From: Herbaspirillum sp. meg3
GTDB taxonomy: Bacteria; Pseudomonadota; Gammaproteobacteria; Burkholderiales; Burkholderiaceae_D
Length of the DNA: 64,000 nt
Assembly (NCBI RefSeq): GCF_002257565.1
Contig: NZ_CP022736.1
Location: forward strand, 3,224,001-3,288,000
Direction: 5' to 3'
Within the stretch, counting starts at the first letter, position 1. Each line of letters opens with the position of its first letter. Shown here one piece after another: positions 18,874-27,427 of the stretch. The notes beneath the pieces are model-generated. The model had not been told where the DNA came from and searched no databases. It saw only the letters and a program-made list of their open reading frames with translations. Position numbers and translations under genes: made by a program.

Positions 18874-20115
18874 TTATCGCATTGCCGAAGCCGGACGACG
18901 GCCTTTGACGTAGGTTTCATCAGGCATATAGCGTATGCCATCCAGATAGCGCCAGTCGCTTGACGGGCTACGGCCATCCTTGTAAACCAGCGTACCGACA
19001 AAAGCGCCCATGCTGGATTGCTGATCCTGACTACGAAACACGATAGGGCCGACCGGGCTGTCCATGCTCAGACCACGCATGGCGATCACGAGTTTGTCCG
19101 AGTCAGTCGAACCGGCCTTCTTGATACCGCCGACAAGCGCCATGATGGTGCTGTAACCAAAGATGGCAGCCTGATGCGGCTTTTCGTTATAGCGCTTCAG
19201 ATAGGCTTCGCGAAAGCGCTGATGCTCCGCCGTGGCAATCTGATCGGTGGGATAGCCCAGCACGACCCAGTTCCGCACCGCCTCGTATTGCGCCTGCATG
19301 TCGCCCAGCGCCTCACCCGCAGACATGGAATACACCGTGCTGGAGGCAAACAAACCTTGACGGCTTCCCTCTTCCACGAATTGCTGCAGATCGGTACCGA
19401 AAGTCACGTTAAAAATCGCATCCGGGCGAGCCTGGCGCAGCGCTTTCACTGCGTCGGCAGCCTTCAGCTTGCCCAGTGCCGGCCATTGCTCGGCGACAAA
19501 CTCAACGTCGGGACGGCGTTCTTTGAGCAGCAATTTGAAGTTGGAAACAGCGCTCTGCCCGTATTCATAGTTGGGCGCAATGATGGCCCAGCGGCGAACC
19601 GGCAGCCTGGCGGCGGCCTCGGCGAGCATCGCAGCCTGCATGTAGGTCGATGGACGCAGGCGAAACGTGTAGCGATTCCCCTTATCCAGCGTAATCGCAT
19701 CCGACAAGGCGTCACCGACGAGGAACAGCTTCTTTTCCGACGCAGCAACCCTGGACACGGCCAGCGCCACATTCGACAGCATGGAGCCGCTCAGCACGTC
19801 CACCTTGTCGGTCTTGACCAATTGTTCGGCATGTCTGACCGCTTCATCGGGAATCCCTGTATCGTCACGTGAAATCAAGTCGATATTGCGCCCCAACACG
19901 CCGCCCGCGGCATTGATCTCGGCCACGGCCAGTTCCGCGCCGTTATGGTACGACTGGCTGGATTGCGGCACACCGCTGTAGCTGTTGATTTCACCGATGC
20001 GGATATTTTGCGCCTGCGCCATCGCCGTCAGCACGAACATGCAAGCTGCAACAAGGCTTGTCGGGCTAATCAGGCGGCCGATTAGTACTTTTCTTTTTGT
20101 TTGTCCGGCGTGCAC
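18874..20115 (-). CDS. ABC transporter substrate-binding protein, Leu/Ile/Val-binding (type I periplasmic) family
   Basis: A 413-residue periplasmic binding protein of the Peripla_BP_6 family. A signal peptide (SLVAACMFVLTAMAQAQ) precedes the mature IRIGEINSYSGVPQSSQSYHNG start. GAELAVAEINAAGGVLGRNIDLI and the VDVLSGSMLSNVALA region are classic for branched-chain amino acid or amide binding proteins. No permease or ATPase genes adjoin it, so it is an orphan receptor and its ligand is unknown. A perfect palindrome, 20156-20176, lies about 40 bases upstream of the start and could be an operator. Confidence 0.9.
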   Translation of the reverse strand: MHAGQTKRKVLIGRLISPTSLVAACMFVLTAMAQAQNIRIGEINSYSGVPQSSQSYHNGAELAVAEINAAGGVLGRNIDLISRDDTGIPDEAVRHAEQLVKTDKVDVLSGSMLSNVALAVSRVAASEKKLFLVGDALSDAITLDKGNRYTFRLRPSTYMQAAMLAEAAARLPVRRWAIIAPNYEYGQSAVSNFKLLLKERRPDVEFVAEQWPALGKLKAADAVKALRQARPDAIFNVTFGTDLQQFVEEGSRQGLFASSTVYSMSAGEALGDMQAQYEAVRNWVVLGYPTDQIATAEHQRFREAYLKRYNEKPHQAAIFGYSTIMALVGGIKKAGSTDSDKLVIAMRGLSMDSPVGPIVFRSQDQQSSMGAFVGTLVYKDGRSPSSDWRYLDGIRYMPDETYVKGRRPASAMR

Positions 20116-20155
20116 TTTTAAACCTGTCCTTTGACGAATGAATATTTCATATTTA

Positions 20156-20176
20156 CTTATACGTAATCTGTATAAG
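20156..20176. promoter_or_regulatory. Perfect inverted repeat CTTATAC-N7-GTATAAG
   Basis: Two 7-base arms separated by GTAATCT lie just upstream of the binding-protein gene, within the 311-base divergent gap before fdxA. The size and position suit a dimeric regulator operator. No regulator is identified, and I see no other element in the gap. Confidence 0.45.
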
Positions 20177-20426
20177 CCTCATTTGTGAGAAAAGTTGAAT
20201 TGCCTTAAAATACAAGGCTTTCCAGCCGGTTACCTAGGAATTGTTGCTCTCGTCGCGGATTTGCACTGAGTCCGCCTGAAAAACGCACAACAATCAGCGA
20301 AAGCTGCGGCAACAATACATACGCAAATTGATCGCGACATAATTGCGACACGTTGCGCGCCATATTGCCACTAAATCCGGCTGAGTTTGACATCGGTTTT
20401 AAAGAAATTTTACAGATAGGACTGTT

Positions 20427-20750
20427 ATGACCCACGTTGTGACCGACTCCTGCATCCGCTGCCGTTATACGGACTGCGTTGATGTATGCCCGGTTGATTG
20501 CTTCCGCGAAGGCCCGAATTTTCTCGCCATTGATCCGGACGAGTGCATCGACTGCGCCGTTTGCGTCGCAGAATGCCCGGTCAATGCGATCTATGCGGAA
20601 GAAGACGTCCCGGCCGATCAGCAAGAATTCATCAAGCTCAATGAGCAACTGGCACGCAACTGGCCTTCCATTACCAAGACCAAAGCTCCTCTGGCGGAAG
20701 CCGAGGAATGGAAAGACGCCAAGAACAAACTGGAGTTCCTGCAACGCTAA
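20427..20750 (+). CDS. fdxA: Seven-iron ferredoxin FdxA
   Basis: A 107-residue cytoplasmic electron carrier with one [3Fe-4S] and one [4Fe-4S] cluster. The first cluster site reads CIRCRYTDCVDVCPVDCF, and the second CIDCAVCVAECPVNAI. The C-terminal extension with ITKTKAPLAEAEEW is typical of the Azotobacter FdI/FdxA family. A ferredoxin-NADP reductase gene follows 195 bases downstream on the same strand and could exchange electrons with it. Confidence 0.96.
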   Translation: MTHVVTDSCIRCRYTDCVDVCPVDCFREGPNFLAIDPDECIDCAVCVAECPVNAIYAEEDVPADQQEFIKLNEQLARNWPSITKTKAPLAEAEEWKDAKNKLEFLQR

Positions 20751-20945
20751 GCGCTGCAACAGTCAGTTGCCGATGCTTGCACCTCCACCGGCAACTGAGT
20801 GCAACGGACACAGCCTTCACCTCTAGCCATATAGCCAAGATCGGGAATGCACAGGCAGTAGCACCATGCCGCGCAAACCTGCCTTGGCCGATAGCCAATT
20901 GAGTCTGGAAACACCTCTCAACTGAAACGGGAATTGGATTTTTTT

Positions 20946-22028
20946 ATGGACAACTTCAAGATTGCGGCCGCTGACGCCGGCAAAACAACGCCGATCGAAA
21001 CCGATGCCGTCATCGTCGGCGCAGGCCCTGTCGGCCTGTTCCAGGTATTTGAACTGGGCCTGCTGGAAATCAAGGCGCACGTGATCGACTCGCTCGCCAA
21101 TGTCGGCGGCCAATGCGTCGAACTGTATCCGGACAAGCCGATCTACGACATCCCGGCCGTACCTGTCTGCACAGGCCAGGAACTGACCGACAACCTGCTC
21201 AAGCAAATCGAGCCGTTTGATCCGATTTTCCATCTGGGTCAGGAAGTCACCGTCGTGCAAAAGCGCGAAGACGGCCGTTTCGACCTCGAAACATCCGCCG
21301 GCACCAAGTTCATCACGAAGACCATCTTCATCGCAGCCGGTGTGGGTTCGTTCCAGCCGCGCACGTTGAAGGTTGACGGTATCGAAGCCTTCGACGGCTC
21401 GCAGCTGTTCTATCGCGTCAAGGATCCCGCACAGTTTGAAGGCAAGAACATTGTCATCTGCGGCGGCGGTGACTCCGCGCTGGACTGGGCGCTGAACTTC
21501 GTCGGCAAGGCTGAATCCGTCGTGCTGCTGCACCGTCGCGAAGAATTCCGCGCGGCGCCGGCATCAGTAGCCAAGATGAAGGAACTGTGCGAACAGTACG
21601 AAATGCAATTCCTGGTTGGCCAGGCTACCGGGTTTGAAGCCAAAGACGGCAAACTGTCCGAGATCAAGGTCACCGGCGCCGACGGCGTTACCCGTCGCCT
21701 GCCGCTGGACATGTTGCTGGTGTTCTTCGGTTTGTCGCCAAAACTGGGCCCGATCGCCGAATGGGGTCTGGATATCGAGCGCAAGCAGTTGAAAGTGGTC
21801 GACACCGAAAAGTTTGAAACCAACGTTCCGGGCATCTTCGCGGTGGGCGACATCAACACCTACCCTGGCAAGAAAAAGCTGATCCTGTCGGGCTTCCACG
21901 AAGCTGCGCTAGCAGCCTTTGGCGCGGCACCGTACATCTTCCCTGAGAAGAAGATCCACATGCAATACACAACAACGTCGCCGAAACTGCACAAGATCCT
22001 TGGCGTGGAAACACCGGTTTTCGACTGA
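20946..22028 (+). CDS. Ferredoxin--NADP+ reductase, thioredoxin-reductase-like
   Basis: A 360-residue homodimeric FAD enzyme of the TrxR-like FNR type (Bacillus YumC / Chlorobium type) that moves electrons between NADPH and ferredoxin. The FAD-binding site is AVIVGAGPVGLFQVFE and the NADPH site VICGGGDSALDWAL. FAVGDINTYPGKKKLILSGF closes the FAD site. The active-site CxxC of true thioredoxin reductases is missing, which supports the FNR assignment. The neighbouring fdxA is a likely partner. I use the ATG at 20946, the second of two in-frame ATGs 12 bases apart. Confidence 0.93.
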   Translation: MDNFKIAAADAGKTTPIETDAVIVGAGPVGLFQVFELGLLEIKAHVIDSLANVGGQCVELYPDKPIYDIPAVPVCTGQELTDNLLKQIEPFDPIFHLGQEVTVVQKREDGRFDLETSAGTKFITKTIFIAAGVGSFQPRTLKVDGIEAFDGSQLFYRVKDPAQFEGKNIVICGGGDSALDWALNFVGKAESVVLLHRREEFRAAPASVAKMKELCEQYEMQFLVGQATGFEAKDGKLSEIKVTGADGVTRRLPLDMLLVFFGLSPKLGPIAEWGLDIERKQLKVVDTEKFETNVPGIFAVGDINTYPGKKKLILSGFHEAALAAFGAAPYIFPEKKIHMQYTTTSPKLHKILGVETPVFD

Positions 22029-22062
22029 TCTGCGCAACATTGGCGATCAGGCCAACCTGAAG

Positions 22063-22097
22063 AAAAAGCTCCTCTCCTTCCGGACAGGGGCTTTTTT
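22063..22097 (+). terminator. Intrinsic terminator of the ferredoxin reductase gene
   Basis: AAAAAGCTCCTCTCC-TTCC-GGACAGGGGCTTTTTT, a 15-base stem with one mismatch and one G-U pair, then T residues. The rest of the 344-base gap to phaZ is AT-rich. It includes TTGCATTGCAACATAGCAA (about 22275-22293), which could be a PHB-regulator site, but this is only a guess. Confidence 0.8.
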
Positions 22098-22372
22098 CTT
22101 GCCTGCCTCTCCCCATATAGCCTGAGAAAAGACATACTAATGCCAATAATGTCGATATAAATCGTTGAATAAAAAGTCTTTATTTAATCAACAACCTGAA
22201 AATTCTTTGTCAACATTTGGTGTTTTTATCATGGCCCCGGCAAGGACGGCGAAGGGCGAACCGTGGTAAAATATTGCATTGCAACATAGCAAGTTTTTGT
22301 AGTCTGAACGGCACACAATGCCGTTACGGATATATCAGCCAGCTTCATGCGTAATATGTGTAAAGGTTAGCC

Positions 22373-23608
22373 ATGCTTTATCAACTTCACGAATTAAATC
22401 GCACCTTTCTCAATCCCCTGATGCAGTGGGCCGAAACTTCGGCAAAACTCTTCTCTGATCCCGTTTCCCCCTTCGCGCATACGCCCTTCGCACAACGCAT
22501 TGCCGCCGGTTACGAACTGCTCTACCGCCTTGGCAAAGACTACGAAAAACCCGAATTCCAGATCGAATCTACTGAAATCAACGGCAAGACCGTCGAGATC
22601 ATCGAAAAAGTTGCCGAAACAAAACCATTCTGCCGCCTGATCCACTTCCGCAAGGATCTGGACGCCAAGCAACTGGCCGCGCTGAGGCAACCGACCGTTC
22701 TGCTCGTCGCACCGCTGTCAGGCCACCACTCGACGCTGCTGCGCGACACCGTGCGCGGCTTGCTGCCTAACCATGACGTCTACATCACCGACTGGACCGA
22801 TGCACGCATGGTGCCGCAGGACAAAGGTTCCTTCCACCTGCACGACTACGTTTATTACATACAAGACTTCATCCGCACGCTCGGCCCGGACGTCCACGTG
22901 ATCTCGGTCTGTCAGCCGACCGTGCCGGTGCTGGCAGCGATCGCCCTGATGGCCAGCGCCAACGATCCCAAGCTGCCCAAGAGCATGACCATGATGGGCG
23001 GCCCGATCGATGCGCGCAAATCGCCGACCGCCGTGAACGATCTGGCTACCGAGAAGCCGTTCAGCTGGTTTGAAAACACCGTCATCTACAGTGTGCCGCC
23101 GAACTACCCTGGCTTTGGCCGCAAGGTCTATCCCGGCTTCTTGCAGCACGCCGGTTTTGTCGCCATGAACCCGCGCCGCCATGCCGAGAGCCACTGGGAC
23201 TTCTACATGCATCTGCGCGACGGCGACGACGAGTCCGCGGAAAGCCACCGCAAGTTCTACGACGAGTACAACGCCGTGCTGGACATGCCTGCCGAGTTTT
23301 ACCTGGAAACCATCAAGATCGTGTTCCAGGACTTCGACCTACCGAGGGGCACATGGGAAATCGAAGGCAAGACCGTGCGCCCGCAAGACATCAAATCCGT
23401 TGCGCTCTTTACCATCGAAGGTGAACTGGACGATATCTCCGGCTCCGGCCAGACACAGGCTGCGCAAGACTTGTGTTCGTCGATTCCAAAATCTCGCAAG
23501 CAGCACTTCACTGCGCCGAAGTGCGGCCACTACGGGATTTTCTCGGGTCGCCGCTGGCGTGAAACGATCTGTCCAAAAATCGGCGAATTCATCAAAGCGA
23601 ATTCCTGA
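22373..23608 (+). CDS. phaZ: Intracellular polyhydroxyalkanoate (PHB) depolymerase
   Basis: A 411-residue alpha/beta-hydrolase that mobilises native intracellular PHB granules. It starts MLYQLHELNRTFLNPLMQW, as in Cupriavidus PhaZ1-type enzymes. The nucleophile motif is SVCQPTVP, with a Cys in place of the Ser of a lipase box, a known feature of this intracellular class. The catalytic His lies near the C terminus in APKCGHYGIFSG, and the Asp is probably in the EGELDDISG segment. No signal peptide is present, in line with cytoplasmic action. It is a single-gene unit ending in a strong terminator. Confidence 0.95.
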   Translation: MLYQLHELNRTFLNPLMQWAETSAKLFSDPVSPFAHTPFAQRIAAGYELLYRLGKDYEKPEFQIESTEINGKTVEIIEKVAETKPFCRLIHFRKDLDAKQLAALRQPTVLLVAPLSGHHSTLLRDTVRGLLPNHDVYITDWTDARMVPQDKGSFHLHDYVYYIQDFIRTLGPDVHVISVCQPTVPVLAAIALMASANDPKLPKSMTMMGGPIDARKSPTAVNDLATEKPFSWFENTVIYSVPPNYPGFGRKVYPGFLQHAGFVAMNPRRHAESHWDFYMHLRDGDDESAESHRKFYDEYNAVLDMPAEFYLETIKIVFQDFDLPRGTWEIEGKTVRPQDIKSVALFTIEGELDDISGSGQTQAAQDLCSSIPKSRKQHFTAPKCGHYGIFSGRRWRETICPKIGEFIKANS

Positions 23609-23625
23609 GACCGGACGGTATGAGC

Positions 23626-23664
23626 AAAAAGCCTTTGCCGGCGACAACCGGCAAAGGCTTTTTT
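23626..23664 (+). terminator. Intrinsic terminator of phaZ
   Basis: AAAAAGCCTTTGCCGG-CGACAA-CCGGCAAAGGCTTTTTTA, an 11-base perfect stem with a T-tract, 22 bases after the phaZ stop. Confidence 0.92.
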
Positions 23665-23785
23665 ATTGTCCGGCGATTTCCCACGCCAGGCCGGTTTCCC
23701 GGATAATACGGCTCCAGATCCATGTATCGTCCTGGACGCTGCTTACCACTACTGTAACTACCACCGCTACCGCTGCGCATTCACC

Positions 23786-24499
23786 GTGTCTTCTTCCGCT
23801 GTCCTGTCACTCGCCGACCAGATCGAAAACCTGCTGCCGCAAACCCAATGCAGCAAGTGCGGCTATCCTGCCTGCCGTCCGTATGCAGAAGCCATCGCCG
23901 AAGGTAGCGCCTCCTACAATCAATGCCCGCCCGGTGGCGCCGAAGGCATCGCGCGCCTTGCCCAATTGCTGGAGCGCCCGTTGTTGCCGCTCAATCCAGC
24001 CAATGGCATTGAGCGCAGCCGTACCCGCGCCTTCATTGATGAGGCGGTTTGCATCGGTTGCACGCTGTGCATCCAGGCCTGCCCTGTCGACGCCATCGTT
24101 GGTGCGGCAAAACAATTGCATACGGTACTGACCGACGCCTGCACCGGCTGCGACCTGTGTGTCGCGCCCTGCCCGGTCGACTGCATCGCCATGATCGAGG
24201 TGACGCCCGGCAAAACCGGTTGGGACGCATGGTCGCAAGAGCAGGCAGATAAGGCACGCGCACAACACGATTTCCGCAGCTTCCGGCTGCGCCGCGAGAA
24301 GGAAGAAAACGATGCCCGCCTCGCCGCCAAAGCCGCTGCGAAACTGAAAGAAGTAGAATCGGCGAGCGCCCAGTCGCCGGAAGAAAAAGCCGAACAAGAC
24401 CGCAAGAAAGCCATCATCCAGGCCGCGATCGAACGCGCACGCCTGAAGAAGGAACAAGCGGCAGCGACGGGCGACAATCCAAGCGCCAAACCACTTTGA
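23786..24499 (+). CDS. rsxB: Electron transport complex subunit RnfB/RsxB-like ferredoxin
   Basis: A 237-residue iron-sulfur protein. An N-terminal 4Fe-4S (Fer4_16) domain has the CSKCGYPACRPYAEAI...CPPGG motif. Two ferredoxin-type 4Fe-4S sites follow, CIGCTLCIQACPVDAI and CTGCDLCVAPCPVDCI. The last 80 residues form a charged Ala/Glu/Lys-rich tail. Betaproteobacteria commonly carry this isolated RnfB-like gene next to nth, as here, without the rest of an Rnf complex, so its electron partner is unknown. It lacks the N-terminal membrane helix of true RnfB. I chose the GTG at 23786 because the longer frame would begin inside the phaZ terminator. Confidence 0.9.
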   Translation: MSSSAVLSLADQIENLLPQTQCSKCGYPACRPYAEAIAEGSASYNQCPPGGAEGIARLAQLLERPLLPLNPANGIERSRTRAFIDEAVCIGCTLCIQACPVDAIVGAAKQLHTVLTDACTGCDLCVAPCPVDCIAMIEVTPGKTGWDAWSQEQADKARAQHDFRSFRLRREKEENDARLAAKAAAKLKEVESASAQSPEEKAEQDRKKAIIQAAIERARLKKEQAAATGDNPSAKPL

Positions 24500-24521
24500 A
24501 CAGCCAAGCCACCAGCCAGCC

Positions 24522-25172
24522 ATGAACAGCGAAAAACGCCGCGAAATATTCACCCGTCTGCGTCAAGCCAACCCGACCCCAACCACCGAGCTGGAATACA
24601 CGACACCGTTCGAGTTGCTGATCGCCGTGCTGCTGTCGGCACAAGCCACCGACGTATCCGTCAACAAGGCCACGCGCAAGCTCTACCCTGTCGCCAATAC
24701 GCCCGCCAAGATCTATAAACTCGGCGTGGATGAACTGATCCCCTATATCCAGACGATTGGTTTGTTCCGTACCAAGGCAAAGAACGTGATCGAGACTTGC
24801 CGCATCTTGCTGGAACGGCACGGCGGCGAAGTCCCGCAGACACGTGAAGAACTGGAAGCATTGCCGGGCGTCGGGCGCAAAACTGCCAACGTCGTGCTCA
24901 ATACCGCATTCGGTCATCCCACGATTGCCGTCGACACGCATATCTTTCGTGTCTCCAACCGCACCGGCATTGCGCCAGGCAAAGACGTGGATGAAGTTGA
25001 GCGCAAGCTGATGAAATTCATCGCACCTGAGTTTTTGCAGGATGCGCACCACTGGCTGATCCTGCACGGCCGCTACACCTGCATCGCGCGCAAGCCGCAA
25101 TGCTGGAACTGCATCATTGCTGACCTGTGCGAGTTCAAGCAAAAAACGCCGCTGCCGCAAAAAGGCGTCTAA
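24522..25172 (+). CDS. nth: Endonuclease III (DNA glycosylase/AP lyase)
   Basis: A 216-residue base-excision repair enzyme that removes oxidised pyrimidines and cleaves AP sites. The helix-hairpin-helix reads LPGVGRKTANVVL with the catalytic Lys, and the catalytic Asp is in VDTHIFRVSNR. The C-terminal [4Fe-4S] site follows the C-x6-C-x2-C-x5-C pattern in CIARKPQCWNCIIADLC. Its length matches E. coli Nth. It follows the RnfB-like gene by 22 bases and is probably co-transcribed. Confidence 0.97.
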   Translation: MNSEKRREIFTRLRQANPTPTTELEYTTPFELLIAVLLSAQATDVSVNKATRKLYPVANTPAKIYKLGVDELIPYIQTIGLFRTKAKNVIETCRILLERHGGEVPQTREELEALPGVGRKTANVVLNTAFGHPTIAVDTHIFRVSNRTGIAPGKDVDEVERKLMKFIAPEFLQDAHHWLILHGRYTCIARKPQCWNCIIADLCEFKQKTPLPQKGV

Positions 25173-25353
25173 GGGCGCTTACAGTCACGTTTTCGCACAA
25201 GATGTCACGCATGTCTTGCGCAAACGGCCGAGCAATAGCGCTATCTCTGCAAATCTGTCCCGACTAACATCGCTCAAATTGCCCTTCCTCACCAAGGTAT
25301 TTCCGCAGATTACGGAGATCGTAATCACGTTCTCAGTGGTACAGCCTAAACGA

Positions 25354-25875
25354 TCATGGAAACTCGATGGAATACGTCACGCTGGTAGTGACGGTACCAG
25401 CGCCGACGGTGCCGGTAGCCACGTACTGCGCCATATAAGTCAGATTGGCATTGCCGCTGGAGATGGCAACAGAGGCGGCGCCCTGCGCGCCGGATGCCGC
25501 GCCGATTGAGATAGGCGTGTTATCTGTGTTCAGCAGGCCGATCTCCAGATTGGTTGCCGTGCCGTTGTTCTTCAGGCGGCGCGTGGCAAGGACGTTAGAA
25601 CCAGTTTCAAAGAAAGCGCGCACATTACCGCTGTTCGGATTACAAGCAGTCAAGGCGATGGTGAAAGGCGTCGGAGTAGCCGTTTGTCCGGCGGAGGCCA
25701 GGGCAGAGGTCGAAACGGTTGGCAGCGTGACGGCGAGGTTAGGACTACCGCCGTTGATGGTGCAGGTTTGTGCCGTCACAGTGCCGTTGATGGTGATGGT
25801 GCCGTCGGAAGCGAAGGCAGCAGCAGGAGCCAGGGCAGCGATAGCCAGGAAGGAAGCGATGATCGATTTTTGCAT
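25354..25875 (-). CDS. Type 1-like fimbrial major subunit (copy A)
   Basis: A 173-residue secreted pilin-like protein. A signal peptide (MQKSIIASFLAIAALAPAAAF, cleaved near AFA-S) precedes DGTITINGTVTAQTCTING, the usual start of FimA-type chaperone-usher subunits with the first of two Cys residues; the second is in LTACNPNSG. It ends TTSVTYSIEF, the conserved C-terminal beta-strand pattern with the penultimate aromatic. It is clearly paralogous to the inverted copy at 26543-27067. No chaperone or usher gene lies in the window, so assembly needs genes elsewhere. I start at 25875, with GGAGAG upstream. Confidence 0.88.
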   Translation of the reverse strand: MQKSIIASFLAIAALAPAAAFASDGTITINGTVTAQTCTINGGSPNLAVTLPTVSTSALASAGQTATPTPFTIALTACNPNSGNVRAFFETGSNVLATRRLKNNGTATNLEIGLLNTDNTPISIGAASGAQGAASVAISSGNANLTYMAQYVATGTVGAGTVTTSVTYSIEFP

Positions 25876-26003
25876 GATGCTCTCCAGAAAAGTTAAGTAA
25901 GTGTCTGTCGTTGATTCGGTGTTTTGCTGCGCTTTTGTTCTCACCACAGGACAAATCTTACGGATTAACGATCTGTATAAATATAAGAAAACTCTCAAAA
26001 AAC
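25876..26003 (-). promoter_or_regulatory. Duplicated upstream/leader region of fimbrial copy A
   Basis: Read on the minus strand, this region carries TTTTGAGAGTTTTCTTATATTT, then ATCCGTAAGA, then TGTCCTGTGGTGAGAACAAAA and GCAGCAAAACACCGAAT. The same blocks occur in the same order before copy B (26416-26542). In both copies TGTCCTGTGG begins exactly 78 bases before the start codon. The conserved region probably holds the promoter and leader. Confidence 0.6.
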
Positions 26004-26415
26004 ATCGATGTTGAAATCTCGCACAAAGAAGGTCTCCATCTGAATTTTTGCTGGAGGCGAGCACCTCGTTAAGCAAATATCGCTTGCCGGATGCTGCCGA
26101 AGCAATTTGTCTGGTGTGAAAAGCTCGGGAGAGCATGCCTCGCATGCAGCATGAAGACGGCTCTTTCTGTCTGAGCAATGAAATTATTCGAATGTGGCCG
26201 ATATCTCGTGACACATTGCAATACGGCCTCAATACGATCCATACCGTCTAAAGGCATGGGCCAGGCAGCTCCTCCAACACGCCCCTCTTTCTTTCCCCGC
26301 CTCTCCTTCCCCGCCTCTCCTTTTCCGTAAAGCGCCGGCCACCTTTCTTTTGCAGGGTCAAACCATCTCTTTCTACTGAATAGTCATTCATTGAGTTCTT
26401 GGTCGTAACAGTTCT

Positions 26416-26542
26416 ATGTTTTGAGAGTTTTCCTATATTTTCAGCGACCTTCGATCCGTAACATGTGTCCTGTGGTTGAGAACAAAACGCAGCAAAACAC
26501 CGAATTCAAACAGACATCTATTTAAACTTTTCAGAGAACATC
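26416..26542 (+). promoter_or_regulatory. Duplicated upstream/leader region of fimbrial copy B
   Basis: It has the same blocks as before copy A, in the opposite orientation: TTTTGAGAGTTTTCCTATATTT, GATCCGTAAC, TGTCCTGTGGTTGAGAACAAAA and GCAGCAAAACACCGAAT. Between the two copies (about 26004-26415) I see no gene, only a short pyrimidine-rich tandem repeat near 26293-26325. Confidence 0.6.
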
Positions 26543-27067
26543 ATGCAAAAATCGATCCTCAAAGCCCTGCTGACTATCGTTGCTCTGGCTCCACTGGCGT
26601 CCTTCGCTGCAGATGGCACGATCACTTTCAGCGGCAGCATCACTGCTCAAACCTGCACGATCAACGGTGGCACAGCAAACGTTGCGGTTACCCTGCCGAA
26701 GGTTTCCGCTGCTGCCCTGGCGGTTGCAGGCGCCAAGGCAGGTGCAACGCCTTTCACCATCGCCCTGACAGGCTGCACACCGGCCAGCGGCAACGTCCGC
26801 GCCTTCTTTGAAGTCGGTGCCAATGTCGACACCACGACCGGTCTTCTGAAGAACACCGGTACTGCAACGAATGTGCAGATCGGTCTGACAAATGTTGACG
26901 GCAGCAAGATCACAGTCGGTGCCGCATCCGGCGCGCAAGGCACCGCTTACGTGCCTATCTCCAGCGGTAACGCCAACCTGACTTACATGGCCCAATACGT
27001 AGCAACAGGTACTGCAATTGCTGGTACGGTCACCACCAGCGTGACTTACACCATCGAGTTTCAATAA
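26543..27067 (+). CDS. Type 1-like fimbrial major subunit (copy B)
   Basis: A 174-residue paralogue of copy A in divergent orientation. The signal peptide reads MQKSILKALLTIVALAPLASF. The mature part starts DGTITFSGSITAQTCTING, with the two disulfide Cys residues in TCTING and LTGCTPASG. It ends TSVTYTIEF. The strongest similarity to copy A is in SSGNANLTYMAQYVATGT, where even the DNA is nearly the same. The two subunits may be alternative major pilins, or one may be a minor pilin. Regulation is likely shared because the leaders are duplicated. Confidence 0.88.
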   Translation: MQKSILKALLTIVALAPLASFAADGTITFSGSITAQTCTINGGTANVAVTLPKVSAAALAVAGAKAGATPFTIALTGCTPASGNVRAFFEVGANVDTTTGLLKNTGTATNVQIGLTNVDGSKITVGAASGAQGTAYVPISSGNANLTYMAQYVATGTAIAGTVTTSVTYTIEFQ

Positions 27068-27427
27068 GCAGACGGACTTATCTGCTAAAGATGGGTGCGA
27101 ACAGAACGTGAACGAAGGAATTACAGAGAATGACGGAAAGCCGGGCGCTCAAGATCCCATGCCCGCGATATCGAGTCGGAATGAATGATATGCATGTATG
27201 TGTCGGAGAAATTAACGTATCACAGTGAAAATCACTCGCATAAAGAATAATCAATATGAGTTCACTGCATTACCGGCAGGCAAGGGACGAAGAAATAAAA
27301 AAGCAACAGTCCTCACCAACTCTAGTGTGCACTGCAGATTGTCGGGATCAAAGATACGGTCGTTAGCTATATTTTCGAAGAGTGCGAAGATCGCAAGCAC
27401 AATCCAAGCGTTATTGATCGCCCCGAC
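27068..27427. other. Gene-free stretch
   Basis: It lies between convergent genes. A 68-codon open frame (27225-27431) runs into the binding-protein stop and shows no family motif. I see no clear terminator or repeat. Confidence 0.5.

Noticed and set aside
26293..26325. Pyrimidine-rich tandem TTCCCCGCCTCTCC as a regulatory or CRISPR-like repeat
   Set aside because: Only two copies of 14 bases without spacers; simple-sequence slippage is enough.
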